A DNA stretch of 64,000 bases from Candidatus Pelagibacter sp. (GCA_028227525.1 JAOJAE010000003.1:1-64000); one strand, 5' to 3'; positions 49,399 to 58,536 are shown, counted from the stretch's first letter. Notes: generated from the sequence alone by a model not told the origin. Program-made: numbers and translations.

Positions 49399-50550
49399 CT
49401 AAAAAAGATTCTTTTTATGTGTCCAAGGTCCAATTTTAGTTTTAGGTAAAAACTTTTCTAGGTCTAATAGGACATTTTCTGCTAATTTTCTGTAAGTAGT
49501 TAATTTACCTCCATAAATACTAAGAAGGGGTAATTTTTTTATTATATTTAAGTCAAAAATATAATCTCTTGTAACTTTGGATGCTTGATTGAAATCCTCT
49601 ATCAAAGGTCTTATTCCAGAATAAGAGTCAACTATATCTTTTGTGCTAATTTGTTTTTCTAAATAATTATTTACTGAATGAATTAAATATTGAATTTCTT
49701 TTTTTGAAATTCCTTTGTTTTCAGGTGATTTAACTTCAACCTCTGTAGTCCCAATTAGTGAAAATTTTTTTTTATAGGGGATTACAAATATTATTCTCTT
49801 ATCAGTATTTTGAAATGTAAATGCAATATCTTTCTTATATAATTTTTTAGTTATAATGTGACTTCCTTTAACTAATCTAATTTTATTTTTTGATTTTATT
49901 TTTATATTTTTTTTTAAAGTTTCATTTATCCATGGACCAGATGCATTAATTAAAATTTTTGATTTTATTCTCTCCCCCTTTTGAAGATGAATAACCCATT
50001 CATTACCATCAATTTCAGCTTTTTTAACTTTATTATATTCTAATACTTTAGCTTTATATTTTTTTGCAGACTTTATATTTAATTTGGTTAATTTTTTATC
50101 ATCAATTTGAACATCAAAATATTGGAAACCAGTTTTAAATTTTTTTTTAAGAATGTTTGGTAATTTTTTTGAAATATCTAATGTGTTTGACTTTGGTATA
50201 ATTGTTTTGCCACCTAAATTATCATAAAGAAATAAACCCATTTTAATTAACCATGCCGGTCTAATTTTATCAACATATGGGATGATAAAAGGAATAGGTT
50301 TTGAAATTGGTCTTGCAATTTTATAAATCGTTTCTCTTTCTTTTAAAGACTCTCTTACCAGTTTAAATTCATAATTTTCCAAATATCGAAGACCACCATG
50401 AATTAATTTAGTAGACCATGAGGATGTTGCGCCACCTATTTCACCTTTGTCAGCGAGACAAACAGATAAACCTCTGCCTGCAGCATCTCTAGCTAAACCA
50501 GCGCCGTTTATACCACCACCTATAATGAATAAATCGAATACTTTTGACAT
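49399..50550 (-). CDS. glpD: GlpD-like FAD-dependent glycerol-3-phosphate dehydrogenase, short form
   Basis: A membrane-associated flavoenzyme oxidising glycerol-3-phosphate to dihydroxyacetone phosphate. The N-terminal motif FIIGGGINGAGLARDAAGRG, SSWSTKLIHGGLRYLE and the late SIYGGKLTTYRKLAE are GlpD signatures. At 383 residues it is about 110 shorter than usual and stops just where the C-terminal DAO_C domain should start. All three frames past the stop were read and show no continuation, so this looks like a natural short form rather than a recent frameshift. It trails the 2OG-oxygenase gene by 57 bases. Confidence 0.82.
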   Translation of the reverse strand: MSKVFDLFIIGGGINGAGLARDAAGRGLSVCLADKGEIGGATSSWSTKLIHGGLRYLENYEFKLVRESLKERETIYKIARPISKPIPFIIPYVDKIRPAWLIKMGLFLYDNLGGKTIIPKSNTLDISKKLPNILKKKFKTGFQYFDVQIDDKKLTKLNIKSAKKYKAKVLEYNKVKKAEIDGNEWVIHLQKGERIKSKILINASGPWINETLKKNIKIKSKNKIRLVKGSHIITKKLYKKDIAFTFQNTDKRIIFVIPYKKKFSLIGTTEVEVKSPENKGISKKEIQYLIHSVNNYLEKQISTKDIVDSYSGIRPLIEDFNQASKVTRDYIFDLNIIKKLPLLSIYGGKLTTYRKLAENVLLDLEKFLPKTKIGPWTHKKNLF

Positions 50551-50607
50551 TACAATTATAGATTGTTTATAAAACGTAATTAAAAATTTTCAATAACTTA
50601 AATTATT

Positions 50608-51573
50608 TTAGCGCTGGTACTCAATAAATTTTTTTAACGATTGATTTAAAAATTTTTCATAAATTTGACTTTTAGACGAGAATTTTTTTAAATTTAAAAA
50701 AGATCTATTCATTTTAAAATCATATGAAGGTTCAAAGAAAAAAGGAACAGAAAGTCTTTTACTTTTGTTCCATAAAACTCGGTGATTAGTTGCTTTAAAT
50801 TTCCCTCCAGATAAGAATTCAAGAGCTCTACCAGTATTAACTATTAATGCATTTTTATTGAATGGCACATCATACCACTTTTTGCTATTTCTATTTTGTA
50901 CTTGAAGACCTCCTTTTTTGTCTTGATATAAGACAGTAAATATTCCGCTATCAACATGTGTTTCACAACCAAGAGCAACTCCATCTTGTTTTGAAATTTC
51001 TACTGGTTTTGACTGATTGGGATAATAGTTAAACCTTAAAGTGCTTAATGTTTTTAGTCTTGAAAAAGCTTTTGAAGAAATATCAGGGTTTTTTCTGTTG
51101 AGTTTGATGATGCTTTTAAACAAAGTCTCACTCAAATCATAAACATTATCAAAGTAATTATTTAAGATATTAATAGCATTTTTATTGAAGCATTTATTTA
51201 AATTTAGGTATTCAATGTATTGGCTTCTGATTTTTGAAGCATATGATTTGTTAATCCTTAAATCTCCAATATCTAAACCTTCTTTTCCATTCACATTATT
51301 AGGAAAGTATCCTCTATAAATATTTTTATTTTTTTTGTTCCATTTTTTTGGTGCTAATTTATTTTTATTTTCATTTGAAGAGTTAAAAAATTTATTACCA
51401 ATTTTACAAATATTATTTATTTTTTCTTTATTTATACCATGACCAACAATTTGAAAAAAACCAACATTAACACATGCCTTTTCAATTTTTCTTATTGTAT
51501 TTTTTGAAGCCAAAGTATTAAAATCTGACTTTAATAAAGATGAAATATTAATCGTTGGAATATAGTTTCTCAT
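50608..51573 (-). CDS. Isopenicillin-N-synthase-like 2-oxoglutarate/Fe(II) dioxygenase
   Basis: A 321-residue oxygenase with the family DIOX_N region (GFFQIVGHGIN) and the catalytic domain. Iron ligands are in THVDSGIFTVL (HxD) and ATNHRVL (distal His), and the 2-oxoglutarate Arg is in RLSVPFFFEPS. The substrate is unknown. It directly follows the EamA gene (shared base) at the 3' side of the HD/TauD/GMC operon, making a second oxygenase in that transcript. Confidence 0.85.
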   Translation of the reverse strand: MRNYIPTINISSLLKSDFNTLASKNTIRKIEKACVNVGFFQIVGHGINKEKINNICKIGNKFFNSSNENKNKLAPKKWNKKNKNIYRGYFPNNVNGKEGLDIGDLRINKSYASKIRSQYIEYLNLNKCFNKNAINILNNYFDNVYDLSETLFKSIIKLNRKNPDISSKAFSRLKTLSTLRFNYYPNQSKPVEISKQDGVALGCETHVDSGIFTVLYQDKKGGLQVQNRNSKKWYDVPFNKNALIVNTGRALEFLSGGKFKATNHRVLWNKSKRLSVPFFFEPSYDFKMNRSFLNLKKFSSKSQIYEKFLNQSLKKFIEYQR

Positions 51574-52523
51574 TATCTATTAGGAGTATCAGTTACAATC
51601 ATTTGATCTTTAACTTTTTCTCTAAAATAAATATATATTCCAGCTCCTATTATTATTGAAACACCAATAAAAGTTCTTATTGTTGGAATATTATTAAAGA
51701 GAAGAAACCCTGTTAAAATTGACCAGATTATTAGAGAATATTCATAAAGCGAAATAACAGAAGGGGACGCTATGCTGTATGCGTTGAAGACAAAATAAAA
51801 TGCAAAAGCTCCAATACATCCCATTGCCACAATAAATGGCCAAGCATAAGATGGGTTTGTGAACCATTCCCTAAAAATAAATTGAAAGGTAGGATCATTA
51901 AAATTATCAATTTGTCCATTACCTGTGAAAATATAAAATAAAATACTAATTAAAAGTGCCCCAAAATATAAATGTATCATTTGAGTGTAAACATTGTCTT
52001 TATCAGAGGTAATTTTAGTAATAGTCATGGATATCGCGTAACATAATGCACATGCAACAGGAGCTAATTTCATATAATCAAAATTATTAAAATCAGGATT
52101 TAAAACAATATATACCCCTACAAAACCAATAAAAATTGCAGACCATCTTCTAATTCCAACTTTCTCTTTTAAAATAAATGTTGCTAATATTGAAACAAAG
52201 AATGGACTTGAGAAAAACAAAGCATTTGCCATAGCAAGTGACATATAAGTAAGCGAAATATAGAAAAAGCTAAAACCAAAAAAGAAACAAATAACTCTTA
52301 TAATTGTTAAAAAAGGATAGTGAGTTTTTAAATTTATTTTTTGTTTTGAAAATTTTAAGTACCCAACCAACAAAATTAATGCAACAAACGTTCTTCCAAA
52401 ATATAATTCGTACAAGGCTGCATCTTCATATATAAATTTGATCAAGGCATCCTGAATGGAAAACAATGCCATTCCTATTAAAATAAACAGGATTCCTTTA
52501 GAATTGCTTTGTGCAGATGTCAT
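51573..52523 (-). CDS. EamA/DMT-family membrane transporter
   Basis: A 316-residue protein with ten predicted helices and two EamA repeats (IGMALFSIQDALIKFIYE at the start). It overlaps the GMC oxidase gene by 4 bases and the downstream oxygenase by one. It is the third EamA exporter in the window, each ending or joining a catabolic gene group. Confidence 0.85.
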   Translation of the reverse strand: MTSAQSNSKGILFILIGMALFSIQDALIKFIYEDAALYELYFGRTFVALILLVGYLKFSKQKINLKTHYPFLTIIRVICFFFGFSFFYISLTYMSLAMANALFFSSPFFVSILATFILKEKVGIRRWSAIFIGFVGVYIVLNPDFNNFDYMKLAPVACALCYAISMTITKITSDKDNVYTQMIHLYFGALLISILFYIFTGNGQIDNFNDPTFQFIFREWFTNPSYAWPFIVAMGCIGAFAFYFVFNAYSIASPSVISLYEYSLIIWSILTGFLLFNNIPTIRTFIGVSIIIGAGIYIYFREKVKDQMIVTDTPNR

Positions 52524-54103
52524 GAATTGAGAATAAAATTAGACGCTCTTTCTGCAATCATTAATGTAGGCGCATTAAGATTTCCACTTGTGATCTCAGG
52601 CATCACAGATGCATCGACCACTCTAATATTTTCTAAACCATGTACTTTAAGCTTTTCATCTACCACCGCCATATCATCCATACCCATTTTAAGGGTGCAA
52701 GATGGGTGGTAAGCTGTTTCAGCTTTTGATCTTATATATTCTTCAAACAGTTCATCAGTTTGAACGTGTTCCCCAGGTCCAGTTTCTTTTCCTGCAAAAG
52801 GTTTTAATGAATTTTGACCTAAAATTTTTCTTGCTACATGAATACATTCTATTGTCTGTCTTAGATCATCTTCATGCTCTAAATAATTAAATTGAATTTT
52901 CGGGTAATCATAAGGATCAGAACTGTTTAATGTAATGTGGCCTCTACTTTTTGGATGATTGGGACTTGCATGCAATTGATAACCATGACGATCAGGATCA
53001 ACTAAACCATGATCAATTACAAAAGCTGGAAAAAAATGAAATTGTATATTTGGATATTCTCTTTCAGGAGATGATTTACAAAAACCACCAGCCTCTAAAA
53101 AAGAAGTAGAGCAGGGACCAGTTCTAGATAAAAACCACTGAATACCAATTCTCATCATATTTAATTTATTCACATAAGAATACAAAGTGTCCGAAGTTTT
53201 ACATTCTTGCTGAACATATGTCTCCAAGTGGTCTTGTAAGTTCCTTCCAACACCATCAAGATTATGAACCACTTCTATCCCTTTACCTTTCAGATGTTCA
53301 CTTGGACCAACTCCTGAAAGCATTAATAACTGGGGAGAATTTATTGCACCACCACTTAGGATTACTTCTTTGTTTGCATAAATCTTTTCTACTTTATTTT
53401 TAATTTTAACCTCAATACCGATTGCTTTTTTTCCATCAAAAATTATCTTTTCAACAAAAGCTTCTGTAAAAACTTTTAAATTCTTTCTTTTTTTAGCTGG
53501 GTTTAAATAATATTTTGAAACACTTGCTCTTTCACCTTTGTGAATAGTTACATCGTACATTCCAAAACCTTCTTGATCTTCGCCGTTCATATCATTGTTA
53601 ATTTTGTATCCAGCTTCTCCAGCTGAGTTGATAAACGCTTTAAATAAAGGATTTTTGTTTTTAGATTGATTAACTGGCAAAATTCCATTTCCGCCACGAT
53701 ATTCATTTTCACCTTCTGACCAAGTTTCAATTTTTTTAAAGAAAGGTAAAACTTTTTCATAAGACCAGTCTTTTAATCCAAATGATGCCCATCTCTGATA
53801 GTCATTAGGATTTCCTCTAACATAAACCATTCCATTATGAGCAGAGCAACCGCCAATCATTTTACCTCTTGGGCAAAATAGATTTCTGTTATGTAGATGG
53901 GGTTCTGGTTCAGAATAATATTTATAATTATATTTTGGATCATGCATCGTATATAAAATAGCAAGAGGCATGTTTACCTTCCAAATATCACTTGGTTTTC
54001 CAGCTTCAAAAATAGCAACATTATTTTGACTATTTTCAGATAATCGATTTGCAAGCACACAACCTGCTGAACCTGCACCTATAATTAAATAATCAAATTT
54101 CAT
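52520..54103 (-). CDS. betA: GMC-family flavin alcohol dehydrogenase, choline-dehydrogenase-like
   Basis: A 527-residue glucose-methanol-choline oxidoreductase. The FAD motif is IIGAGSAGCVLANRLSE, the GMC signatures are GRGxMxGGxSxxNGMVY-like (MIGGCSAHNGMVYVRG) and SGGAINSPQLLMLSG. The active-site region YHPSCTLKMG matches choline dehydrogenase (BetA). Choline to betaine aldehyde is the likely reaction given the quaternary-amine genes around it, but other alcohols are possible. It overlaps the HD-domain gene by 4 bases. Confidence 0.8.
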   Translation of the reverse strand: MKFDYLIIGAGSAGCVLANRLSENSQNNVAIFEAGKPSDIWKVNMPLAILYTMHDPKYNYKYYSEPEPHLHNRNLFCPRGKMIGGCSAHNGMVYVRGNPNDYQRWASFGLKDWSYEKVLPFFKKIETWSEGENEYRGGNGILPVNQSKNKNPLFKAFINSAGEAGYKINNDMNGEDQEGFGMYDVTIHKGERASVSKYYLNPAKKRKNLKVFTEAFVEKIIFDGKKAIGIEVKIKNKVEKIYANKEVILSGGAINSPQLLMLSGVGPSEHLKGKGIEVVHNLDGVGRNLQDHLETYVQQECKTSDTLYSYVNKLNMMRIGIQWFLSRTGPCSTSFLEAGGFCKSSPEREYPNIQFHFFPAFVIDHGLVDPDRHGYQLHASPNHPKSRGHITLNSSDPYDYPKIQFNYLEHEDDLRQTIECIHVARKILGQNSLKPFAGKETGPGEHVQTDELFEEYIRSKAETAYHPSCTLKMGMDDMAVVDEKLKVHGLENIRVVDASVMPEITSGNLNAPTLMIAERASNFILNS

Positions 54104-54636
54104 ATTAATTTTGACGTTAGCAAGTTTTGATAGTCATGAATAGATTTCATTTTAATATCAATTTTTTTAGCAGCTTCATCAAATTTTCTAAGAAGTATTG
54201 ATGATTTGAAGTATTCTTGAGCTTCAAATTTGATACATTCTTTATCATTAAGTATACCGCCCTGTAATCTCAAGCTTGTCTTTGAAGCTTCCGATAATAA
54301 GTCAAAGTATTTTTTATCTTTAGCAAGATATCTTTTTGCAAGAACATGATATTTTATTGGCTCGGTAATTTCTTTTTTAAATATTTTTTTTAAATATTCA
54401 TAACCAATATCTTCATGTTTACCGTCTAAATTTTCTTTTACTAATTCATCAGGGTTTTCTAAAATAAAATGACCATAATCATGTAATAAACAAGAGCATA
54501 TCAAGTCATCATCGCACTTTGCTTTTTCTGCAAGCATTGCAGTTTGTATCATATGTTCTGACATAGTGACTTGTTCACCTATGTAGAGAGATTTATTATT
54601 TATAAAATTTGAAATTATTTTATCAATTATTTGCAT
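54100..54636 (-). CDS. HD-domain mixed-valent diiron oxygenase, PhnZ/TmpB-like phosphonate-cleaving enzyme
   Basis: PhnZ and TmpB split the C-P bond of 1-hydroxyphosphonates, releasing phosphate and an acid (glycine or glycine betaine). This 178-residue protein has the complete diiron ligand set in the PhnZ order: His28, His52, Asp53, His74, His97 and Asp153. It also has the lid pair Tyr18/Glu21 in YIGE. Positions matching PhnZ phosphonate contacts are kept: His56, Lys101 (HVLAKRYL), Ser118, Gln125 (QGG) and Arg150. The TauD-type gene ends 5 bases before it, and the choline-dehydrogenase-like gene overlaps its end, pointing to a quaternary-amine phosphonate. The substrate is inferred, not shown. 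Confidence 0.75.
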   Translation of the reverse strand: MQIIDKIISNFINNKSLYIGEQVTMSEHMIQTAMLAEKAKCDDDLICSCLLHDYGHFILENPDELVKENLDGKHEDIGYEYLKKIFKKEITEPIKYHVLAKRYLAKDKKYFDLLSEASKTSLRLQGGILNDKECIKFEAQEYFKSSILLRKFDEAAKKIDIKMKSIHDYQNLLTSKLI

Positions 54637-54641
54637 TAAAT

Positions 54642-55475
54642 TTATTGAGGATGGTCACCTTCAATTGCAATACGATCCATTATTCGCTCATACCCTAACC
54701 CTCGACCAGGAAAGAAATCTGCAATAGCATAATGAATAACACTTCTATTGTCCCAGATAGCAACGGCATTTTCAGTCCAATTAAATCTACAAGTTAAATC
54801 CAATCTTGCTTGGTGTTCAAATATTTCTTTTAAAATTTGATCACTTTCTTCTTTATCAAGACCAATAATTTGTTTTGTATAGGTCCAATTAACATATAAG
54901 ATTTTTTTTCCAGTTTCTGGATGAGTTCTAACAATTGGATGTTCATTTGAATAAGAGTCGTAATTTCTTTTTTCATTTCCTTCCATATATTTATAGTTAT
55001 CAATGAAAAATTCTGCCCCAAGAGAGCTGTGAATTGCTTTTTTATTTTTTATTTTTTCTTGAATTTTAGGATCTAAGGTTTCCCATGCTAATTCCATATT
55101 AGAAAAACAAGTATCACCACCAACTGGAGGTATTTTAATCGATTTTAGTATTACAGCTTTTGTAGGCTTTGAATTATAGCTGACATCACTATGCCAATTT
55201 TCTCCCCATTGGTTTTTTTCTTCTTTTCCTTTTATAATTCTTACTATTTCAGGATAATTATCCAATCCTTTGACATAAGCATGAGTTTCCAAAGGTCCAA
55301 ATTTTTCAGCAAGTGCAATTTGTTGTTCCTTAGTGATAGGCTGATCTCTAAAAAAAATTACCTTATGTTCTAAAAGTAAATCATTAACTTTTTTGAAATT
55401 TTCATCAGATACATCTGTTAAATCAATTCCTTTAATTTCAGCACCTAATGCTCCAGATAATAATTTAATTTCCAT
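54642..55475 (-). CDS. TauD/TfdA-family 2-oxoglutarate/Fe(II) dioxygenase
   Basis: A 277-residue oxygenase. The iron pair is His95/Asp97 in NWHSDVSYN, the distal His248 is in VIHYAIADF, and Arg264 in YERIMDR binds 2-oxoglutarate. The sequence follows the TauD fold from start to end. Family members hydroxylate taurine, other sulfonates or related compounds. Because it immediately precedes the PhnZ-like gene, it may perform the alpha-hydroxylation that such an enzyme needs. That would be a TauD-type counterpart of PhnY or TmpA. Confidence 0.85.
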   Translation of the reverse strand: MEIKLLSGALGAEIKGIDLTDVSDENFKKVNDLLLEHKVIFFRDQPITKEQQIALAEKFGPLETHAYVKGLDNYPEIVRIIKGKEEKNQWGENWHSDVSYNSKPTKAVILKSIKIPPVGGDTCFSNMELAWETLDPKIQEKIKNKKAIHSSLGAEFFIDNYKYMEGNEKRNYDSYSNEHPIVRTHPETGKKILYVNWTYTKQIIGLDKEESDQILKEIFEHQARLDLTCRFNWTENAVAIWDNRSVIHYAIADFFPGRGLGYERIMDRIAIEGDHPQ

Positions 55476-55942
55476 TATTTTTTTAATTTTCCCGTAATTA
55501 CTAAATCATTATTTTTAAAATTTGATTTATTTAGATTAATAAAATCATCCATTAATTTAACTTTTTCTTGCTCAAACTCTGCAACTTTTCTTTGATTTAA
55601 ATCTATATATAAAGAAAGCATTTCAAGTGTAGCAGCGAGTTTTTTTGAAGATTTTTCAATCATTTCCATTTTGAAGTGCAGTCTTTTTTTATCATGATCT
55701 AAAAATATAAGATTAATTTCAACTTCATCACCTTCTTTTACTTCATTATTATAAGTTGTATGTGTTTCAACAACCATGGTGCTCATGTTTGTTGTTTTTG
55801 CAGATTGTTCACCCATTTTAAATTTTTCTAAAATGATTTCCCAAATTTGATCAAACACCAAAACATAGTAAGCCATATTCATATGGTTATTATAATCAGT
55901 CCATTCTTTTTTAATAATTTGATTTGCTATGTGTATAGACAT
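55475..55942 (-). CDS. Hotdog-fold thioesterase, probable betainyl-CoA thioesterase
   Basis: A 155-residue 4HBT-type thioesterase. The active-site segment EWTDYNNHMNMAYYVLVFD matches the D-x-x-x-H-M-N pattern of the family. In carnitine degradation the CdhB-type thioesterase hydrolyses betainyl-CoA to glycine betaine. The BKACE and carnitine dehydrogenase genes needed for the earlier steps start about 760 bases away on the other strand. It shares one base with the TauD gene and abuts the aldolase-type gene. Confidence 0.72.
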   Translation of the reverse strand: MSIHIANQIIKKEWTDYNNHMNMAYYVLVFDQIWEIILEKFKMGEQSAKTTNMSTMVVETHTTYNNEVKEGDEVEINLIFLDHDKKRLHFKMEMIEKSSKKLAATLEMLSLYIDLNQRKVAEFEQEKVKLMDDFINLNKSNFKNNDLVITGKLKK

Positions 55943-56671
55943 TTAATTTTTATATTCTGGTTCTTCTTTATCTAAAATTACTTTTATTTGATCAAGATGC
56001 AACTTTGCTAAATCAATTGGATAATTTGCAGTTTCTTGAGCAGTTTTTTCTGCCACTTCATCACTTACAATATTTAGTTCTTTATTAGTAGATAAAGCAG
56101 TTAAATAAGTCTCCGCTGCTTTTTCAAAATAATATAAATAATTAAAACCCTCAGCGATTGTTTCACCAGTTGTTATAATTCCATGATTAGCTAATAACAT
56201 ATGCTGTTTGTTTCCTAGTGAATTAGCCATTTTAATTGACTCTTCTTCAAATCCTAATCCACCAAATTCATTAAAAACAGAAACTCTATTATAAAATATC
56301 ATTGTATTTTGATCTATTGGCTTCATGACAGGATCTTTTAAAGTTGATAGAGCTGTTGCATATTTTGAATGAACGTGAAAAATGCATTTTGCGTGTGGAA
56401 CTTTTTGATGAATTGTACCATGAATATTGATTGCAGTAGGATCAATTAAGTCTGGTTTATTTTTTAAATCATTGATGTTTTCTTTTGTGACTAAAATTAA
56501 ATCACTAGCCTTTATTTGGCTAAAGTGTATTCCAGCTTTATTTACATAAAAGTCTGTTGATGAACCAGGGACACAGGCACTAAAGTGATTTGCAACACCT
56601 TCATGCATATTTAATCTTGCAGTCCATCTAAAAGTTGCTGCTAAATCTTTCTGTAATTCTGTTATTTCCAT
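55943..56671 (-). CDS. Class II aldolase/adducin-family protein
   Basis: A 242-residue zinc-dependent aldolase-type protein. Zinc ligands are HVHS (near residue 100) and the distant His in LLANHGIITTGE. The ATG at 56671 is preferred to an in-frame TTG at 56680. Relatives cleave or decarboxylate hydroxy acids or sugar phosphates; the reaction here is unknown. It is the first gene of the minus-strand operon and diverges from the BKACE gene across only 35 bases, implying shared control. Confidence 0.8.
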   Translation of the reverse strand: MEITELQKDLAATFRWTARLNMHEGVANHFSACVPGSSTDFYVNKAGIHFSQIKASDLILVTKENINDLKNKPDLIDPTAINIHGTIHQKVPHAKCIFHVHSKYATALSTLKDPVMKPIDQNTMIFYNRVSVFNEFGGLGFEEESIKMANSLGNKQHMLLANHGIITTGETIAEGFNYLYYFEKAAETYLTALSTNKELNIVSDEVAEKTAQETANYPIDLAKLHLDQIKVILDKEEPEYKN

Positions 56672-56706
56672 TTTTACCAAATTAAACTATATTTAAATTA
56701 TAAATT

Positions 56707-57594
56707 ATGAGCAATAAGGTTTTTATATCATGTGCAGTGACAGGATCAGGTGATACTGCTAGCAAGCATCCAGATTTACCAAAAACTCCAGAACAAATTG
56801 CAACCGCTTCAATTGAAGCTGCTAAAGCAGGGGCTGCGATAGCACATATTCATGTTAGAGAAGAAGATGGTACTCCTAGTCGAAGATTGGAACTCTACAA
56901 AGAAGTTGTTGATAGAGTCCGTTCAAGTGACACAGATGTAATTATAAATTTAACCACTGGAATGGGGGGTGATCTTGATATTGGACAAGGGGACAATCCT
57001 TTAGATTTTGGTCCAATGACAGACATGGCAAACGTTATGGAAAGAATTGCAAATGCTGAGCAGTTTCTTCCAGAGATTTGTACACTTGATGCCGGAACTT
57101 TAAATTTTGGTGATGGCTCAACAATTACAGTGAATACTCCAAATGATTTAAGAAAAGCTGCAAAAAAATTAAAAGAAATCAACGTTAAACCAGAAATAGA
57201 AGCTTTTGATTTAGGAAATATGTGGTTTGGAGCCCAGCTATATAAAGAAGGATTATTAAGTGATCCGCCAATGTTTCAAATGTGTTTAGGAATACCTTGG
57301 GGTGCGCCAGCTACTACTTTAGCAATGCAGGCAATGAAAGACATTATGCCAAAAGAAGGTGTGTGGTCTGGCTTTGCAATTTCTAAAAATGAAATGCCAT
57401 TTGTTGCTCAAACAGTTTTAATGGGAGGAAACCCAAGAGTTGGATTAGAGGATAATTTATATTTATCAAAAGGTAAGCTTGCTACTAATGCTCAATTAGT
57501 TGAAAAAGCTATAAGAATTATTGATGAGATTGGTTACACACCAATGACACCTGATGAAACGAGAGAAAAGTTAAAACTTGTTAAACACAAGTAA
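56707..57594 (+). CDS. BKACE-family beta-keto acid cleavage enzyme, probable dehydrocarnitine-cleaving type
   Basis: BKACE (DUF849) enzymes exchange acetyl-CoA with a beta-keto acid to give acetoacetate and an acyl-CoA. This 295-residue protein has zinc ligands His47/His49 in AHIHVREEDGTPS, GDNPLDFGP and a C-terminal NPRVGLEDNLYLSKGKLA, all family hallmarks. With 3-dehydrocarnitine the product is betainyl-CoA, as in CdhC of Pseudomonas. The dehydrocarnitine substrate is inferred from the adjacent carnitine dehydrogenase gene (shared base) and thioesterase. Confidence 0.85.
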   Translation: MSNKVFISCAVTGSGDTASKHPDLPKTPEQIATASIEAAKAGAAIAHIHVREEDGTPSRRLELYKEVVDRVRSSDTDVIINLTTGMGGDLDIGQGDNPLDFGPMTDMANVMERIANAEQFLPEICTLDAGTLNFGDGSTITVNTPNDLRKAAKKLKEINVKPEIEAFDLGNMWFGAQLYKEGLLSDPPMFQMCLGIPWGAPATTLAMQAMKDIMPKEGVWSGFAISKNEMPFVAQTVLMGGNPRVGLEDNLYLSKGKLATNAQLVEKAIRIIDEIGYTPMTPDETREKLKLVKHK

Positions 57595-58535
57595 TGTCTC
57601 AAATTAAAAAGATAGCAGTTATTGGAACTGGAGTAATTGGTGCAGGATGGATTATTCGTTGTTTAGCCCACAACAAAATTGTTCATGCTTACGATAAAGA
57701 TATTAAATTAAAGAAAAGTTTAATTAATGAGATTAAAAGAACTTGGCCATATGTAAAAAAACTTTTTAATAAAAAAACTCTCAATCTTAAAAATTTCAAA
57801 TATTTTACCTCAATTGAAGATGCTCTCAAAGATGCAGATTTTATTCAAGAATGCGCAAGTGAAAATTATGCTTTAAAAACTAAGTTGATGAGCACTATTG
57901 GAAAATATGCAAAACCGAATGCAATAATTTCATCAAGCTCATCAGGATTATTACCAACAAGAATTTATTCTAAATGTAAAAACCCTGAAAGAGCAATGAT
58001 CGGACATCCATTTAATCCAGTTTATTTATTACCTGCTGTTGAAATTGTACCTGGAAAAAAAACATCAAAAAAATATTTAGCAATAGCTAAAAAATTTTAT
58101 AATTCAATTTCAATGAACCCAATAATGGTCAAACATGAGTTGCCTGGTTATTTATCAGATAGATTGCAAGAGGCTTTATGGAGAGAGGGCTTACATATTA
58201 TCAACGAAGGTCATGCAACTACAGAAGAATTAGATAGAGCAATTGAAGATGGACCAGGTTTAAGATGGTCTTTGATGGGAACCTTTTTAACTTTTCATTT
58301 AGCTGGAGGAAAAGCAGGAATGAGACATATGTTAGAACAATTTGGACCTGCTTTAAAACTTCCGTGGACTAAATTAAAAGCCCCAACTTTATCTAATAAG
58401 TTAATTGATAGACTGGTTCAGGGGACTAAAAAACAATCTAAAGGAAAATCTGTTAGTAAAATTTCAAATATTAGAGATGAATATTTAGTTGAGCTTCAAA
58501 AGTTGAGAAAAAGATACGAAAAAAAATTAAGATAA
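57594..58535 (+). CDS. L-carnitine 3-dehydrogenase (3-hydroxyacyl-CoA dehydrogenase family)
   Basis: An NAD-dependent 3-hydroxy dehydrogenase of 313 residues, converting L-carnitine to 3-dehydrocarnitine. The Rossmann motif GTGVIGAG is at residues 11-18 and the HPFNPVYLLPAVEIVPG segment is characteristic of the carnitine/gulonate dehydrogenase branch. The later GPGLRWSLMGTF stretch is also typical. The length matches the single-domain form; in some bacteria the thioesterase is fused at its C-terminus, whereas here it is a separate gene. It converges on the SDR gene, 1 base away. Confidence 0.82.
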   Translation: MSQIKKIAVIGTGVIGAGWIIRCLAHNKIVHAYDKDIKLKKSLINEIKRTWPYVKKLFNKKTLNLKNFKYFTSIEDALKDADFIQECASENYALKTKLMSTIGKYAKPNAIISSSSSGLLPTRIYSKCKNPERAMIGHPFNPVYLLPAVEIVPGKKTSKKYLAIAKKFYNSISMNPIMVKHELPGYLSDRLQEALWREGLHIINEGHATTEELDRAIEDGPGLRWSLMGTFLTFHLAGGKAGMRHMLEQFGPALKLPWTKLKAPTLSNKLIDRLVQGTKKQSKGKSVSKISNIRDEYLVELQKLRKRYEKKLR

Positions 58536-58536
58536 A

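Noticed and set aside
49380..49401. Possible frameshift truncating the GlpD-like gene
   Set aside because: The three frames after the stop were read and none continues into the expected Pro-Gly-Gly-Asp region or C-terminal domain.
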